Below, one piece after another: positions 12,331 to 23,147 of a DNA stretch of 64,000 bases (the stretch's first letter is position 1; every line of letters starts with the position of its first letter). Where the stretch lies: NCBI RefSeq assembly GCF_029784155.1, contig NC_073692.1, positions 427,409,324 to 427,473,323 on the forward strand, given 5' to 3'. The notes beneath the pieces were generated by a model that was given only the letters and a program-made list of their open reading frames with translations, was not told the origin of the DNA and did no database searches. The position numbers and the translations under genes are program-made. The DNA comes from Uranotaenia lowii (Eukaryota > Arthropoda > Insecta > Diptera > Culicidae).

Positions 12331-14271
12331 GAAAAATTTAACAAAAAAGCCCTGTAGGAAAAATGGTCCTTTTTAGCCCGAATTTATCGTAGAAATTGCG
12401 TGTTTTATTTTTAAAGTTGGGTGGCATTTCCTAACTGGGATAGCATTTCTTCTAATCGATCGATGCGCACTCTGGAATCGACATTGCGTACTATTGGAAA
12501 AAATATCCAGAAAACGAAATCGAGTGTCCAGTCAGTATGGTCAGTGCTTGTACTTCGTTTGGATAACGTGTTGCTGTAATGTAATAGCATATGAAACGCT
12601 TCTTATTTTGCTAATTTCTAAAAAAAAATATAGAGAAAATTCAGTTGTTTCTTTTCAAATAAAACCATTTCATCAGAAGGAAATGTAATTTTTATTAAAA
12701 GTAACTAAAGCTGGATGATAGTTTCTCAACAATTTTCTTTCGATGATCATCAACACCTCCTACTGGACGATTGCCACAAACCATGCCAAAGTGATCTGTC
12801 AGTGGCATATAATGTGACCCCGGTAAATCCGAGTAGGTTCTCTTCTTCTTCTGCCTGTTGGCCACCTAATGCAATCTTCTTCACTGACCGTCCATGTCGT
12901 CGGTCGTAGGAAAAGCACTAGCACTAGCTGGGCGGAGTCCGGCCAAAGCCAAAGTATAAAGTATCATTAGTTTTGCTAGTCGTATGATAAGATTTTAATC
13001 CCACTTCCGTTTTGTACGAGGACTTTGCCTATCACAAACCCCTGGTTCAATTCTTGAAGGAAAAACATGCACCCATCCATTCTCACCCACACTCAAACCC
13101 AAAACCGGAACTGATGTTGCTGCTAGCTGCTTCTGCTGCCACTAGGTTAGCGTAAATCCCTAGCAATCTCCACATCCGGGAAATCCCCAAGGATCGATCT
13201 GGCGAACAGCTTTCGCTTTTCTAGTGTACGCACAGCGCAAAATTATACGAAAACATCAGTTTGCTACAATGTTTGATCAGTAAATTTGAAACTATGTATG
13301 GTGAAACAATTTTATTGCAGTTGCGAAGAAAGCATTTCTATTCGTTTGCTGAAAAAATCTGGTAAGCTTTGTCAATAAAACGACTCATGGAAGTATGATT
13401 GCTTTTAAATTACATTGAAAGCATTTCTTTTTTCGAAGAGTTGACAATATTTTTCGCTGTGCAGGGCCAGATTTTCATGATGTATTATATCACCTTCCGA
13501 GTACGTGAGATTTACGCCAAGAATTTCCCGAAGAAACCCGCCCGAACAAAAGATGGTTGGATCGAAATTTCCACATGAACGTATTGTAAACCTGGCCCTG
13601 CACACGTGTGTCCCAATATTTGTTCGGTGGCGTGGATGATGTGGGCGATGTGGGTGTGGAGTTTTCCAGCTAAGCGACTTTCCCTTTTGTTTTCCCATGC
13701 TTGTCTCGAGCGACTCGCGGAGTCACGTTTTTGTCGAAGTCAAATTGTCGACAACACGTTTCCACCACGAGATAATGGACGGGCTTCTCTCCATTGACGC
13801 CGAATACGCTGCGCTGTGAATCGACTAAGCTGTTACGGGGAAAAATGTCCCAACTAGCACCAGCTGTTCGATTGAACGCCACCCGTCATACGACAAGGGA
13901 GATAAAAATCTGATAAATTAGACCATCAAACGACTTTTCTTTCGGTGAGGAACTGCGCGAGGCAATAAAAAAAAGCCATGATTGAATGGGCCAAACTTAC
14001 AAGATAATTGATGATGAAAGCCAAATTCGATTTGTCAGCGGGTAATGGCAAACCCATTAAACTTGTCTGGGATGGGATGAACTTATCGCTCGATCAATGG
14101 GATTCTGAAGTTTTGATTGAACTGAGAATTTTGAAAATGAGTCATGAACAGCATCATGTTTAAAAGAAAAAAAGAAAAACATTTCAGAAAAAATATCAGT
14201 ACCTATTCATATTCTTTTATTTTCCTATGATTGGAATTTGGTGGTAAATGACCTGCAAATTTGATAACGTG
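12331..14271. other. Mostly single-copy non-coding DNA
   Basis: From about 12900 to 14100 base composition is more balanced and no repeat structure is visible. The open frames here (13405-13698 and 13670-13882 on the minus strand; 12715-12909 and 13606-13797 on the plus strand) overlap one another and have no recognisable domains. It is probably host intergenic or intronic sequence flanking the satellite. Confidence 0.45.
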
Positions 14272-16241
14272 ATGACAAAAATGACAAAAATGACAAAAAT
14301 GACAAAAATGACAAAAATGACAAAAATGACACAAACGGCAAAAATGACAAAAATGACAAAAATGACAAAAATGACAAAAATGACAAAAATGACAAAAATG
14401 ACAAAAATGACAAAAATGACAAAAATGACAAAAATGACAAAAATGACAAAAATGACAAAAATGACAAAAATGACAAAAATGACAAAAATGACAAAAATGA
14501 CAAAAATGACAAAAATGACAAAAATGACAAAAATGACAAAAATGACAAAAATGACAAAAATGACAAAAATGACAAAAATGACAAAAATGACAAAAATGAC
14601 AAAAATGACAAAAATGACAAAAATGACAAAAATGACAAAAATGACAAAAATGACAAAAATGACAAAAATGACAAAAATGACAAAAATGACAAAAATGACA
14701 AAAATGACAAAAATGACAAAAATGACAAAAATGACAAAAATGACAAAAATGACAAAAATGACAAAAATGACAAAAATGACAAAAATGACAAAAATGACAA
14801 AAATGACAAAAATGACAAAAATGACAAAAATGACAAAAATGACAAAAATGACAAAAATGACAAAAATGACAAAAATGACAAAAATGACAAAAATGACAAA
14901 AATGACAAAAATGACAAAAATGACAAAAATGACAAAAATGACAAAAATGACAAAAATGACAAAAATGACAAAAATGACAAAAATGACAAAAATGACAAAA
15001 ATGACAAAAATGACAAAAATGACAAAAATGACAAAAATGACAAAAATGACAAAAATGACAAAAATGACAAAAATGACAAAAATGACAAAAATGACAAAAA
15101 TGACAAAAATGACAAAAATGACAAAAATGACAAAAATGACAAAAATGACAAAAATGACAAAAATGACAAAAATGACAAAAATGACAAAAATGACAAAAAT
15201 GACAAAAATGACAAAAATGACAAAAATGACAAAAATGACAAAAATGACAAAAATGACAAAAATGACAAAAATGACAAAAATGACAAAAATGACAAAAATG
15301 ACAAAAATGACAAAAATGACAAAAATGACAAAAATGACAAAAATTACAAAAATGACAAAAATGACAAAAATGACAAAAATGACAAAAATGACAAAAATGA
15401 CAAAAATGACAAAAATGACAAAAATGACAAAAATGACAAAAATGACAAAAATGACAAAAATGACAAAAATGACAAAAATGACAAAAATGACAAAAATGAC
15501 AAAAATGACAAAAATGACAAAAATGACAAAAATGACAAAAATGACAAAAATGACAAAAATGACAAAAATGACAAAAATGACAAAAATGACAAAAATGACA
15601 AAAATGACAAAAATGACAAAAATGACAAAAATGACAAAAATGACAAAAATGACAAAAATGACAAAAATGACAAAAATGACAAAAATGACAAAAATGACAA
15701 AAATGACAAAAATGACAAAAATGACAAAAATGACAAAAATGACAAAAATGACAAAAATGACAAAAATGACAAAAATGACAAAAATGACAAAAATGACAAA
15801 AATGACAAAAATGACAAAAATGACAAAAATGACAAAAATGACAAAAATGACAAAAATGACAAAAATGACAAAAATGACAAAAATGACAAAAATGACAAAA
15901 ATGACAAAAATGACAAAAATGACAAAAATGACAAAAATGACAAAAATGACAAAAATGACAAAAATGACAAAAATGACAAAAATGACAAAAATGACAAAAA
16001 TGACAAAAATGACAAAAATGACAAAAATGACAAAAATGACAAAAATGACAAAAATGACAAAAATGACAAAAATGACAAAAATGACAAAAATGACAAAAAT
16101 GACAAAAATGACAAAAATGACAAAAATGACAAAAATGACAAAAATGACAAAAATGACAAAAATGACAAAAATGACAAAAATGACAAAAATGACAAAAATG
16201 ACAAAAATTACAAAAATTACAAAAATGACAAAAATGACAAA
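14272..16241. repeat. 9-bp satellite array, about 219 copies of ATGACAAAA
   Basis: Nearly 2 kb of ATGACAAAA units with very few variants (14331-14340, 15343-15348, and 16206-16222 near the right edge). Past 16241 the units degrade into A-rich sequence with stray TTACAAAAA and CGACAAAAA copies up to about 16365. The long poly-MTK frame and the two minus-strand poly-FLS frames exist only because the unit is a multiple of three without a stop in most frames. They are not genes. The core is homogeneous while the right edge is degenerate, the usual pattern of arrays maintained by unequal exchange or slippage. Confidence 0.98.
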
Positions 16242-18233
16242 AAAGATAAAAAAAAAAAATAATTATAAAATAAAACAGAAATTTTAAATATTACAAAAAT
16301 TACAAAACTACAAAAATTATAAAATTTACAAAAACGACAAAAATGACAAAAATGTAAAAATTGTCGTTCCATTGAAAAACACTAAAGGCCGATCTAACAA
16401 ATGCCATGCTATCCTCTAAAAGACTCAATTTTCCTCTCTCTTTTTGGATGCAAAAAACATATAAGATTTATGATATCTTGATAGCATCATAATAGTATTT
16501 GAGATATGAAATGCACAGTAAGTTAGGTTTTCATTGATGTTTTTTTGTGTATTTTAAAGAGCAAAAAGTGAATAAATGAAATGCTCTGGAAATGTAATTA
16601 CGACATTGACACAAGCAGCTTCAACAAAGTACCTACTACTGGTTGTCCGATTACTTCACTCTTTCCTGGCAGATTATTCACATTTATGTTTATGTTTGCC
16701 AACTTGCTCTCGGGAAATGAAAGAAATTATTTAAACGGTACACCTTCCTAGTACCTTCTCCTCTACTCGACGCTTCTTCCTGCTTCTGCTGGATATGAAC
16801 ATTCTTGTGGCATGACTCTCAGCTTGGCCTCGCTGTTATGTGAACTGAGCTGGTATGCCTGAAATTGGATTCTGGGATCCGTGCAAAAGCAAACGCCCTT
16901 TCCTTGTAGCTGTTCCTACTAGCCGTTTGTTGTTAAACTGTACGAGACGGAGAAAAGCCCGTGAAAGATGGTAAATTGGCGACCCTTTTTCGCCATCATC
17001 GCCTTCGTTCGTCGTGGTCTCACAAAAGTCAAACATTCGAGCGAAACAAAAGCGGATCCCCTTTGATTTGTGTGCCTGGTCCTGCCTGCCTCTACAAAAT
17101 ACATTGGCTCTGGGCTCGAGGATTCGCTTCTCGTTCGCAGCTTAGATGGAAGAGCTTACTTATTCCTTTAAGCAGCAAAAAAGTAAATATAGGCGCGCGG
17201 CAAGTTGATTAGACGGATTGTCACTGACTGACGGCTTCGAGCCTGAGCCTGGCCAAAGAATGCTGATATACGATTAGGTGGATAGATAGACGGACAGATA
17301 CATGGAGTGGGTTGCTTGCATGCCAGAAGTAGTGAACGGGCTCTAAATTAGATCCTTACAAGCCTGTTTGGAGGAGAATTTTGATTAATTCTCGTGAACA
17401 GCTAAGATTTCCGGTACAAAAACGCGGTATGCAGACAGAAAGATATGTCAACAATATTAATTATATGATTATTATTCAAGCACCAACAAGCATCGAAATG
17501 TGTGCCAGGATGAGCCTCGTTTTAATAAAATCTGTCAATCTCGTTTTGCCAGTTGCTCCATGTTCTGTTGCAGAACGAATCACGTGCGTTTTCTTGAAGA
17601 ACGTAGCACGTAGTACCTACCTCCGTTATTTTGACATAAAATTCGATTCTCAAATTTACATAATAACGAGATTGATGTGTTAAAGTAATGTTGGCTTTCC
17701 TTTTTCTGGTGTCATATTTAAGATTTGCTTTCATCTTCGAAATCTTTTTTTTTATCATTTGGGGGTGAAAGCCAGTTTATTTTGACTTTGTAGAGGGAAA
17801 TATATCGCGCATTTAAACGTTTCAATATCTCGGTTGCGAGATAAATCTTCGAAATCATGATATCTATTACAAGTCAGTCAAGGCGGTTCAAGTGTATTAC
17901 AGTTACTAACATAAAATTTTATTGCATCACTAGTATGTGCAAATTGAAAGTTTCTGAAGATATTATGTGTTTTGGTTTGCTTTGTTTGTCGAATTTTTAA
18001 ACTGTTGAATGTTACATAAAACACTAACGACGCAAAGTGGAGCAGATCAGAATAATCAATGGATACAAATCTCATAACTTTTTCAAATCAAATCTTACAG
18101 AATTTATGTAATTCAAAGAAGTTTCCATTCGTTCAAAATTCATAATTTGGTATTATTTGTGTGTGTGTAGATATTCTTAAATTTGATCTAGTTAACTATG
18201 TTTAGCTGAGTTTCCAAATAACTCGTGAACTAG
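16242..18233. other. Non-coding stretch, partly single-copy
   Basis: 16242-16365 is the degenerate satellite edge. 16560-17700 has balanced composition and no terminal repeats, suggesting host DNA. The short frames at 16836-17212 overlap on both strands without domains. Nothing else was recognised. Confidence 0.4.
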
Positions 18234-18236
18234 TAA

Positions 18237-18541
18237 GAGCAAGTTCACTGGTGTTGGGAAAAAGTGGTGGAAATTTTGACATTTTAAAAATTTTACCATG
18301 CAAAAATGTTTTCAAGATCTTGGGGCGTTGTATTTTTTTACAAAACTGTTTCTATTTCAGCCGTATGTGATAGAAATATTGCTATTTTTGCATCACAGCA
18401 TGCGAAAATATAACACGTGTTGTAAAAAAAAAAACTAGAAGTCCACAGATCTTGAAAATGTTTTTACATGGCAAAATTTTCAAAATGTGCCGTACGTGTC
18501 AAAATTTCTACCACTTTTTCCGAACACCAGTGAACTTGCTC
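18237..18541. mobile_element. TAA-flanked palindromic MITE (PIF/Harbinger type)
   Basis: A 305-bp element whose ends, GAGCAAGTTCACTGGTGTT and the complementary AACACCAGTGAACTTGCTC, form a long inverted repeat. The pairing continues inward through GGAAAAAGTGG and GAAATTTTGACA. The flanks are TAA on both sides (18234-18236, 18542-18544). A 3-bp TAA duplication is typical of PIF/Harbinger and Tourist-like MITEs. Much of the rest also pairs, so the whole element is close to a hairpin. It has no coding capacity. Confidence 0.88.
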
Positions 18542-18544
18542 TAA

Positions 18545-19746
18545 GACCAGGCCCACTAATGGTTGCTAAACCTCGAATCGAGTACATTCAGCAACAAATC
18601 TATCAACCCATCATCGCACCAACAGTCGCTAACTTGATTCGAGAAATAGCATTCGAGCAGTAGGTTGTTACAGGATGCGCTTATGTAGCAACCCGGTAGC
18701 AACGCAGCCGGTCGTCGCTATCAGAAAATAAACAAACACAAATACCAACCTGGATGGCAACAATGGGTGCAAAAATCAGTAAGTAGATAAAAACGCAACC
18801 AATCAAAACATCTAAAATACCGACCGAAATAGCAACGCCCGGTGGGCTTGGTCTAAGCGAACTACTTTGCATACACAATGGAATAATCTTTCAAATTTTA
18901 AGCCTAGGAGCCAAACGATTATAAGTACTCTTTCTATGTGCTGGTTGTTTTAGCATTTGATGCTAGCTGTCATATCTTTGTAAGTATTTAGCAGACCAGA
19001 AGGGCTGCTACAATAGCCCTCGAATCCCTGGTCAAGCCACGGGGATTCTGGTGAGGGTATGCCTCATGCGGCCTCTTTTGGTTGGCTCGGCGGAGCAGAG
19101 GTTGCGAAGAACCTCGGGTCGGCTTCTGACAAGGAAGTGACACTGGCCCAAGGAAACCAAAACACCGGTCGTTAATTTTTAAACTTTGATTTGTCCTTTT
19201 TACATTCGCGTCTCTGTGTTTAGTGTGTGGGGTGGCCGGCCAACTGGAACTCTGCTGTTGCGGGATACCTCGGGGTTTGGGGTTTGCACGTGGTGTACGG
19301 GAACAATGGAGGTGCCTTAATTGCGGTTAGGGACTGTAGAGAATAGATGTAATGGATAATTGATATCTGAAAATAATTCTAGTGTTTGGTAAATTTCGAT
19401 TGAAAATGAGTATTCTTTATGAAGCGTGTAAATATCGTTTTGGAGGGAGAATCATAGAAACGAAAAGTTTGTCAACGGTCAGTCTATTAACGAATTTTGA
19501 AGGCAACGGGCGCAACTGTTTCATTCCAAATGGAAGTTGTCCGGAAGTTTCCGGAGAAGAATCCGACATTGGCACAGTCGTGACTCCTCGGATCAGTGAG
19601 TGTTTTTAGTTGAAAATAACGGAAGTGTGAAAGGTACAAGTTGGAACGAAAGGAGAATTTTGAAAATTTATCCAATATAAAAGAATGTGAAAAAAAATAT
19701 ATATAAATAGTAAGATAAAGAAATATAAGAAGCTTTTTCTAGAAGC
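18545..19746. other. Non-coding; possible leader of the hairpin-cluster element
   Basis: 18960-19360 is GC-richer than its surroundings, and 19580-19600 holds a splice-donor-like CAGTGAGTG just before the A-rich hairpin region. At 19568-19578 there is TTGGCACAGTCG, which resembles an LTR-element primer site, but no terminal repeat was found for it. The frames at 19382-19609 and 19487-19675 overlap on opposite strands and are not called. Confidence 0.35.
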
Positions 19747-20087
19747 AGGACTTCGATGAGAAGGCGAAGATCCTGAAAGATAAATTGATAAAAATAATAT
19801 TTTGCTTAGAATGGGGCTTCGATGGGAAGGCGAAGTTCTCAAATATTATGAAAGATTAATTGGTAAATAAAAATAAATAATATTTTACTTAGAATGGGGC
19901 TTCGATGGGAAGGCGAAGTTCTCAAATATTATTTTTGTTGTAGTAATAAAATGAAAAAAAAAATCTATATACAAATTGAATGAACTTCGATGGGAAGGCG
20001 AAGTTCTTAGTAAACGACAATTGACTTCGATGAGAAGGCGAAGTTCAATAATGAATGATATGGAATTTCGATGAGAAGGCGAAGTTC
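19747..20087. repeat. Cluster of six CTTCG-ATGRGAAGG-CGAAG hairpins
   Basis: Six copies of one stem-loop occur at about 19747, 19814, 19896, 19982, 20022 and 20063. The best copy reads GAACTTCG, loop ATGGGAAGG, CGAAGTTC, an 8-bp perfect stem. The loop varies only ATGGGAAGG/ATGAGAAGG. Spacers are A/T-rich and 15-60 bases long. Copies two and three sit in an 82-bp direct duplication, whereas the others share only the hairpin. No function is known to me. The minus-strand frames through it read out the hairpin as a peptide repeat, which I do not regard as coding. Confidence 0.85.
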
Positions 20088-21587
20088 TAGAAAAAAAAAT
20101 CAAATAAAATAAAAAGAAAGAAAAGCATAATGATTGCCAGCAATTGTGATTCAAATAGTTAAAGAAAAAAAACAGTAACAGAGAGAAAGCTTCTTAAGTT
20201 TCTTCGAATAATGGCTATGAAGGAAAATGTGGAATGTGAATTGTTTTGATAACTTCGTAATCTAGAATGAATATCGATGGAATATTTAAATTCCTCGAAA
20301 AACAAAAAATTAAACGAATTCCGGACGGAATCATGCTTAAATCGATTGATGTTGCAAAAATGAAAGTAAGTGGAAAAAAGTTATTCAGTGAAAAAAATTG
20401 TATGAAGTGAAATATTATTAAAAAAAAAAATGATGTGATTAAATAATTCAAAAAAAGGTCCATGTGATTTGTGTGAAAACGATTAGAGAAGAATTGATGT
20501 TGCCAAAATAAATGAAAGTTTATTTTAAAGATCTTAAGAAAAATAATTTGTGTAACGTGAACTTTGATAAAAATATGAATGAATTCGATAATTTTGTATT
20601 TATAAAAATTATTATTCGATAGAGTTAAGATGGAGTCCAAAAAAAAACAAAAAAAAACCAATAGAATGAAATTAGTGCGAAATAAAAATTTTCTAAAGGA
20701 TTCATGTTGCAAAAATAAGCCTCAAATGATTATTTAATAAAAAAAATGTGATTTCACTAAAAAAGTGCATTGAAACAATAACGATTTTAAAAAAAAGTGA
20801 TAAACTAGTTTCTTCAAAAAGGTTTGTTTGACTCATGTGAGTACATAGGACCATGATACCAAAATATAAGAAAGCTTCGTATTGAAAAAAAAATTCTATA
20901 AGAAAAAATAATATAAGAAAGCATGTGTTGAATGTGAACTTAAATATAAAAAAATAAATGAAGCGATTTGAAAATTGAGTGTTACAAAAAAGAATTTCTA
21001 TCGAATATTGAAGTTCTCGGGAAAAAAAATAATAAATTGAGTTCGTGAAAACAGTACTTTATTGGTTAAAAAATAGAAAGAATATGTGAAATATCAACTG
21101 AAAAAATATCTAAAATTCAATGAATTGATATTTTAAATAAATTGCCAATGGAACAGAGAAGCTCCTCAAAAAAATAATAATTTGCATGGAAAAAAGATTA
21201 AATGCATTGATGAAGCAAGAAGCCGGGTGTCTTATAATTGTGTAGCTGAAAATGAATGCCTGAAAATTGATTTGTAGTGAGAAAAATGATGTTAAGAAAA
21301 CATAAAAAAAAAAGAAATGAATAAGTAGTTGGTTGCATAAAAAAAGTGATGAAAAAGTCAATTGTCCTTATTCGAAAAATAGCGTGCGTTCGAACGATTT
21401 CAGATTAGTATTTTGATATCAAAAGGAACCATTTTGAAGTATTCAAATCGATTTTTGATATTTTTTTTTGCGAAAATCCAAAATCTCATTTTCATATGTG
21501 ATGAAAGAAATTAGAGAAACATGAACTATCAAAGAACGAAAGAACATAAGCCGTAAATATCATGAAAATTTCGAAAAAGATACAACG
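20088..21587. other. Very A-rich non-coding stretch
   Basis: Continues from the hairpin cluster with long A runs and GAAAAAA words on the plus strand. Faint relatives of the hairpin flanks appear (near 20271 and 20999). The minus-strand frames at 20215-20712 and 21110-21361 are phenylalanine- and isoleucine-rich because of the A-rich complement and lack domains. Probably internal sequence of a non-coding repeat; the ends were not found. Confidence 0.4.
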
Positions 21588-21661
21588 GCTCACCGACAGG
21601 ACTTGAACCTGCAATCTCCGCTTCGGTACAACGGCGCGTTAGCCAATTCCACCACGGTGAA
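21588..21661 (-). tRNA. tRNA-shaped sequence, anticodon ACC
   Basis: On the minus strand a full cloverleaf can be drawn. The acceptor stem is TTCACCG/CGGTGAG with one G-T pair, and the D stem is GTG/CGC. The anticodon arm is CCGTT-GTACCGA-AGCGG with T33 and anticodon ACC, and the T arm is GCAGG-TTCAAGT-CCTGT. The A-box-like TGGTGGAATTGG and B-box-like GGTTCAAGTCC fit an internal RNA polymerase III promoter. A TTTTT run follows within about 12 bases. Anticodon ACC (glycine) is not normally used in animals, so this is more likely a tRNA-derived repeat or a tRNA pseudogene than a decoding tRNA. Confidence 0.5.
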
Positions 21662-22471
21662 CGTGATGGAACCGGCGAACACGAGCAATCGAGCTCTGCC
21701 GATCAACTGCTGGACCATCTATCGAAACACCATGTATATCCCGCATGTGATCTTTCCCTCTGATCTGGGGTAGCTTTGATCAAAATTAAATTTTTCAACA
21801 TAAACATCAATAAATAATTTTAAAGTTAATGTTGCGAGACAGTAAAACCCAATGAATTTTTGTAAATTTATTCCGGTTTTGATTAAATACAAATTTCTAA
21901 AAGTAGAATTAATATTAGAATTATGGGATACCATTACTATAGCTGACACTTACTTTCAGTGATTAACCGTCACGCAACTCAAGGTGTATTCTGATATGTG
22001 AAGTATGTATGACTAGTTTCTTGATTTTTATTTTAAATTTTTTTAGTGGTTGTAGCCATAACACATTCACCAAACCGTCACCCAAGTATGGGTAACACGA
22101 CCTTCAATCAATAAAAAATCTAGAAACTTGGAATGGTTCTTTCTGGTGATTTAAGGATCGATAAAAGGATGAAAAAATTTGATATCAAGAGTTTATTTGG
22201 TTCTTTGATTGCTCGAAACTCATCAACATCATAATATAGAGCAATTCTTAGCAAAAATTTTAAAAATGTGACTTTTTTCCACAGTGAAACTTGAATTACT
22301 TTGAAACGACAAGTCATAGCTGTACACTTTCTTCTGCAAAGTTGCACATTTTAACGTCGCGCATCTTTTAAATTCAATATTGATTAAAAATCTTAATCCA
22401 AAGTACACTTTTTTGTTAATTTTAATTATTTTTTTTTACAAAAATTCACAGTATTGCGTAATTAAAAAAAA
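21662..22471. other. Non-coding stretch
   Basis: AT-rich sequence between the tRNA-like element and the next terminal-inverted-repeat element. Short minus-strand frames (21719-21949, 22120-22347) show no domains. Nothing recognised. Confidence 0.35.
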
Positions 22472-23147
22472 TCATACACAGAAAGAAAAATGTAAATTTA
22501 CGTTACACATTTTCGCATCGTCGCCGAAAGAATATGGAAAAGACTATAGCATTTTGACGACTGCGATGAAATTCTCGTGCAATTTCATGTAAAACTCAGC
22601 GTTGGCAACGTTCATCCGTTCTTTTTTGTACCTGTTCGTGTGCTGTTTGCTTCTGGTCGAGTTGGAGGTGGTGCGTATAAGATTTCTAGCCAGCAACGTT
22701 CGTGAAAACTAAATGCAATCTATTTATGAAGGTATGTGTGTTAATTGTAATGTAATTAATAGTAAATTTGTTATTTTGCAGAATATCACTACGATGGATT
22801 CAATTTTCTCCGGCACCTGTCGTCGTTTCCGTCGCTGGGGGAATTGAAAAGCACCGTAAGGCGTTTGTGTCAAGTCGAAAAGATCGGTGAAGTGTATGCA
22901 AACAAACTAAATAAAGGTTCTTTATTAATAATATCGCTGATTTGTTTATTTTTTTTGTTTTCAAACACTCCTTAAAACAAAATATCAATAAAAGAGAGGT
23001 TGAGCATGTAAATCTACAGTAAACGATCAATATCAATGGGACTGGGAATTTACATGTAACGAACAGTATTGATACTTGTAATAACGCGATTCCCTTCTAC
23101 CCATGCGGTTGCATGTAAATCTACGTGGATTTTTCTGACTGTGTACA
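22472..23147. mobile_element. Terminal-inverted-repeat element with ACACAG ends
   Basis: The left end ACACAGAAAGAAAAATGTAA is mirrored on the right by the reverse complement of ACACAGTCAGAAAAATCCAC. ATGTAAATCTAC words recur inside the right end (22998, 23048, 23112). The match is imperfect and no clear target duplication was seen, so the limits are approximate. The centre (about 22590-22975) is less AT-rich and carries a candidate two-exon transcription unit, suggesting captured host sequence. Confidence 0.55.
22713..22975 (+). CDS. Candidate two-exon micro-gene inside a TIR element
   Basis: An ATG at 22713 opens six codons. A GTATGT donor at 22732 and a polypyrimidine-rich TTATTTTGCAG acceptor ending at 22781 define a 50-nt intron. 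Joining the flanking exons keeps one frame open to a TAA at 22973-22975, giving about 70 residues. The first part of exon 2 is mixed-composition (starts EYHYDGFNFLRHL) and the last 20 residues are hydrophobic. An AATAAA at 22910-22915 falls inside the frame. If it is used as a poly(A) signal the long frame would lack a stop, and only a 17-codon frame from the ATG at 22795 would be complete. I do not recognise the protein. It could equally be a spliced non-coding RNA or a captured gene fragment. Confidence 0.35.

Noticed and set aside
14248..16287. 679-codon poly-MTK open frame and the opposing poly-FLS frames
   Set aside because: A 9-bp unit keeps five of the six frames free of stops. Composition and frame openness follow from the satellite, with no coding signal.
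19568..19590. LTR-element primer site TTGGCACAGTCG
   Set aside because: No terminal repeat pair was found around it, so the match is probably chance.
19747..20087. CRISPR-like repeats with variable spacers
   Set aside because: The repeat-spacer look is superficial. Spacers are A/T-rich, some are duplicated, there are no cas genes, and the context is an insect genome.
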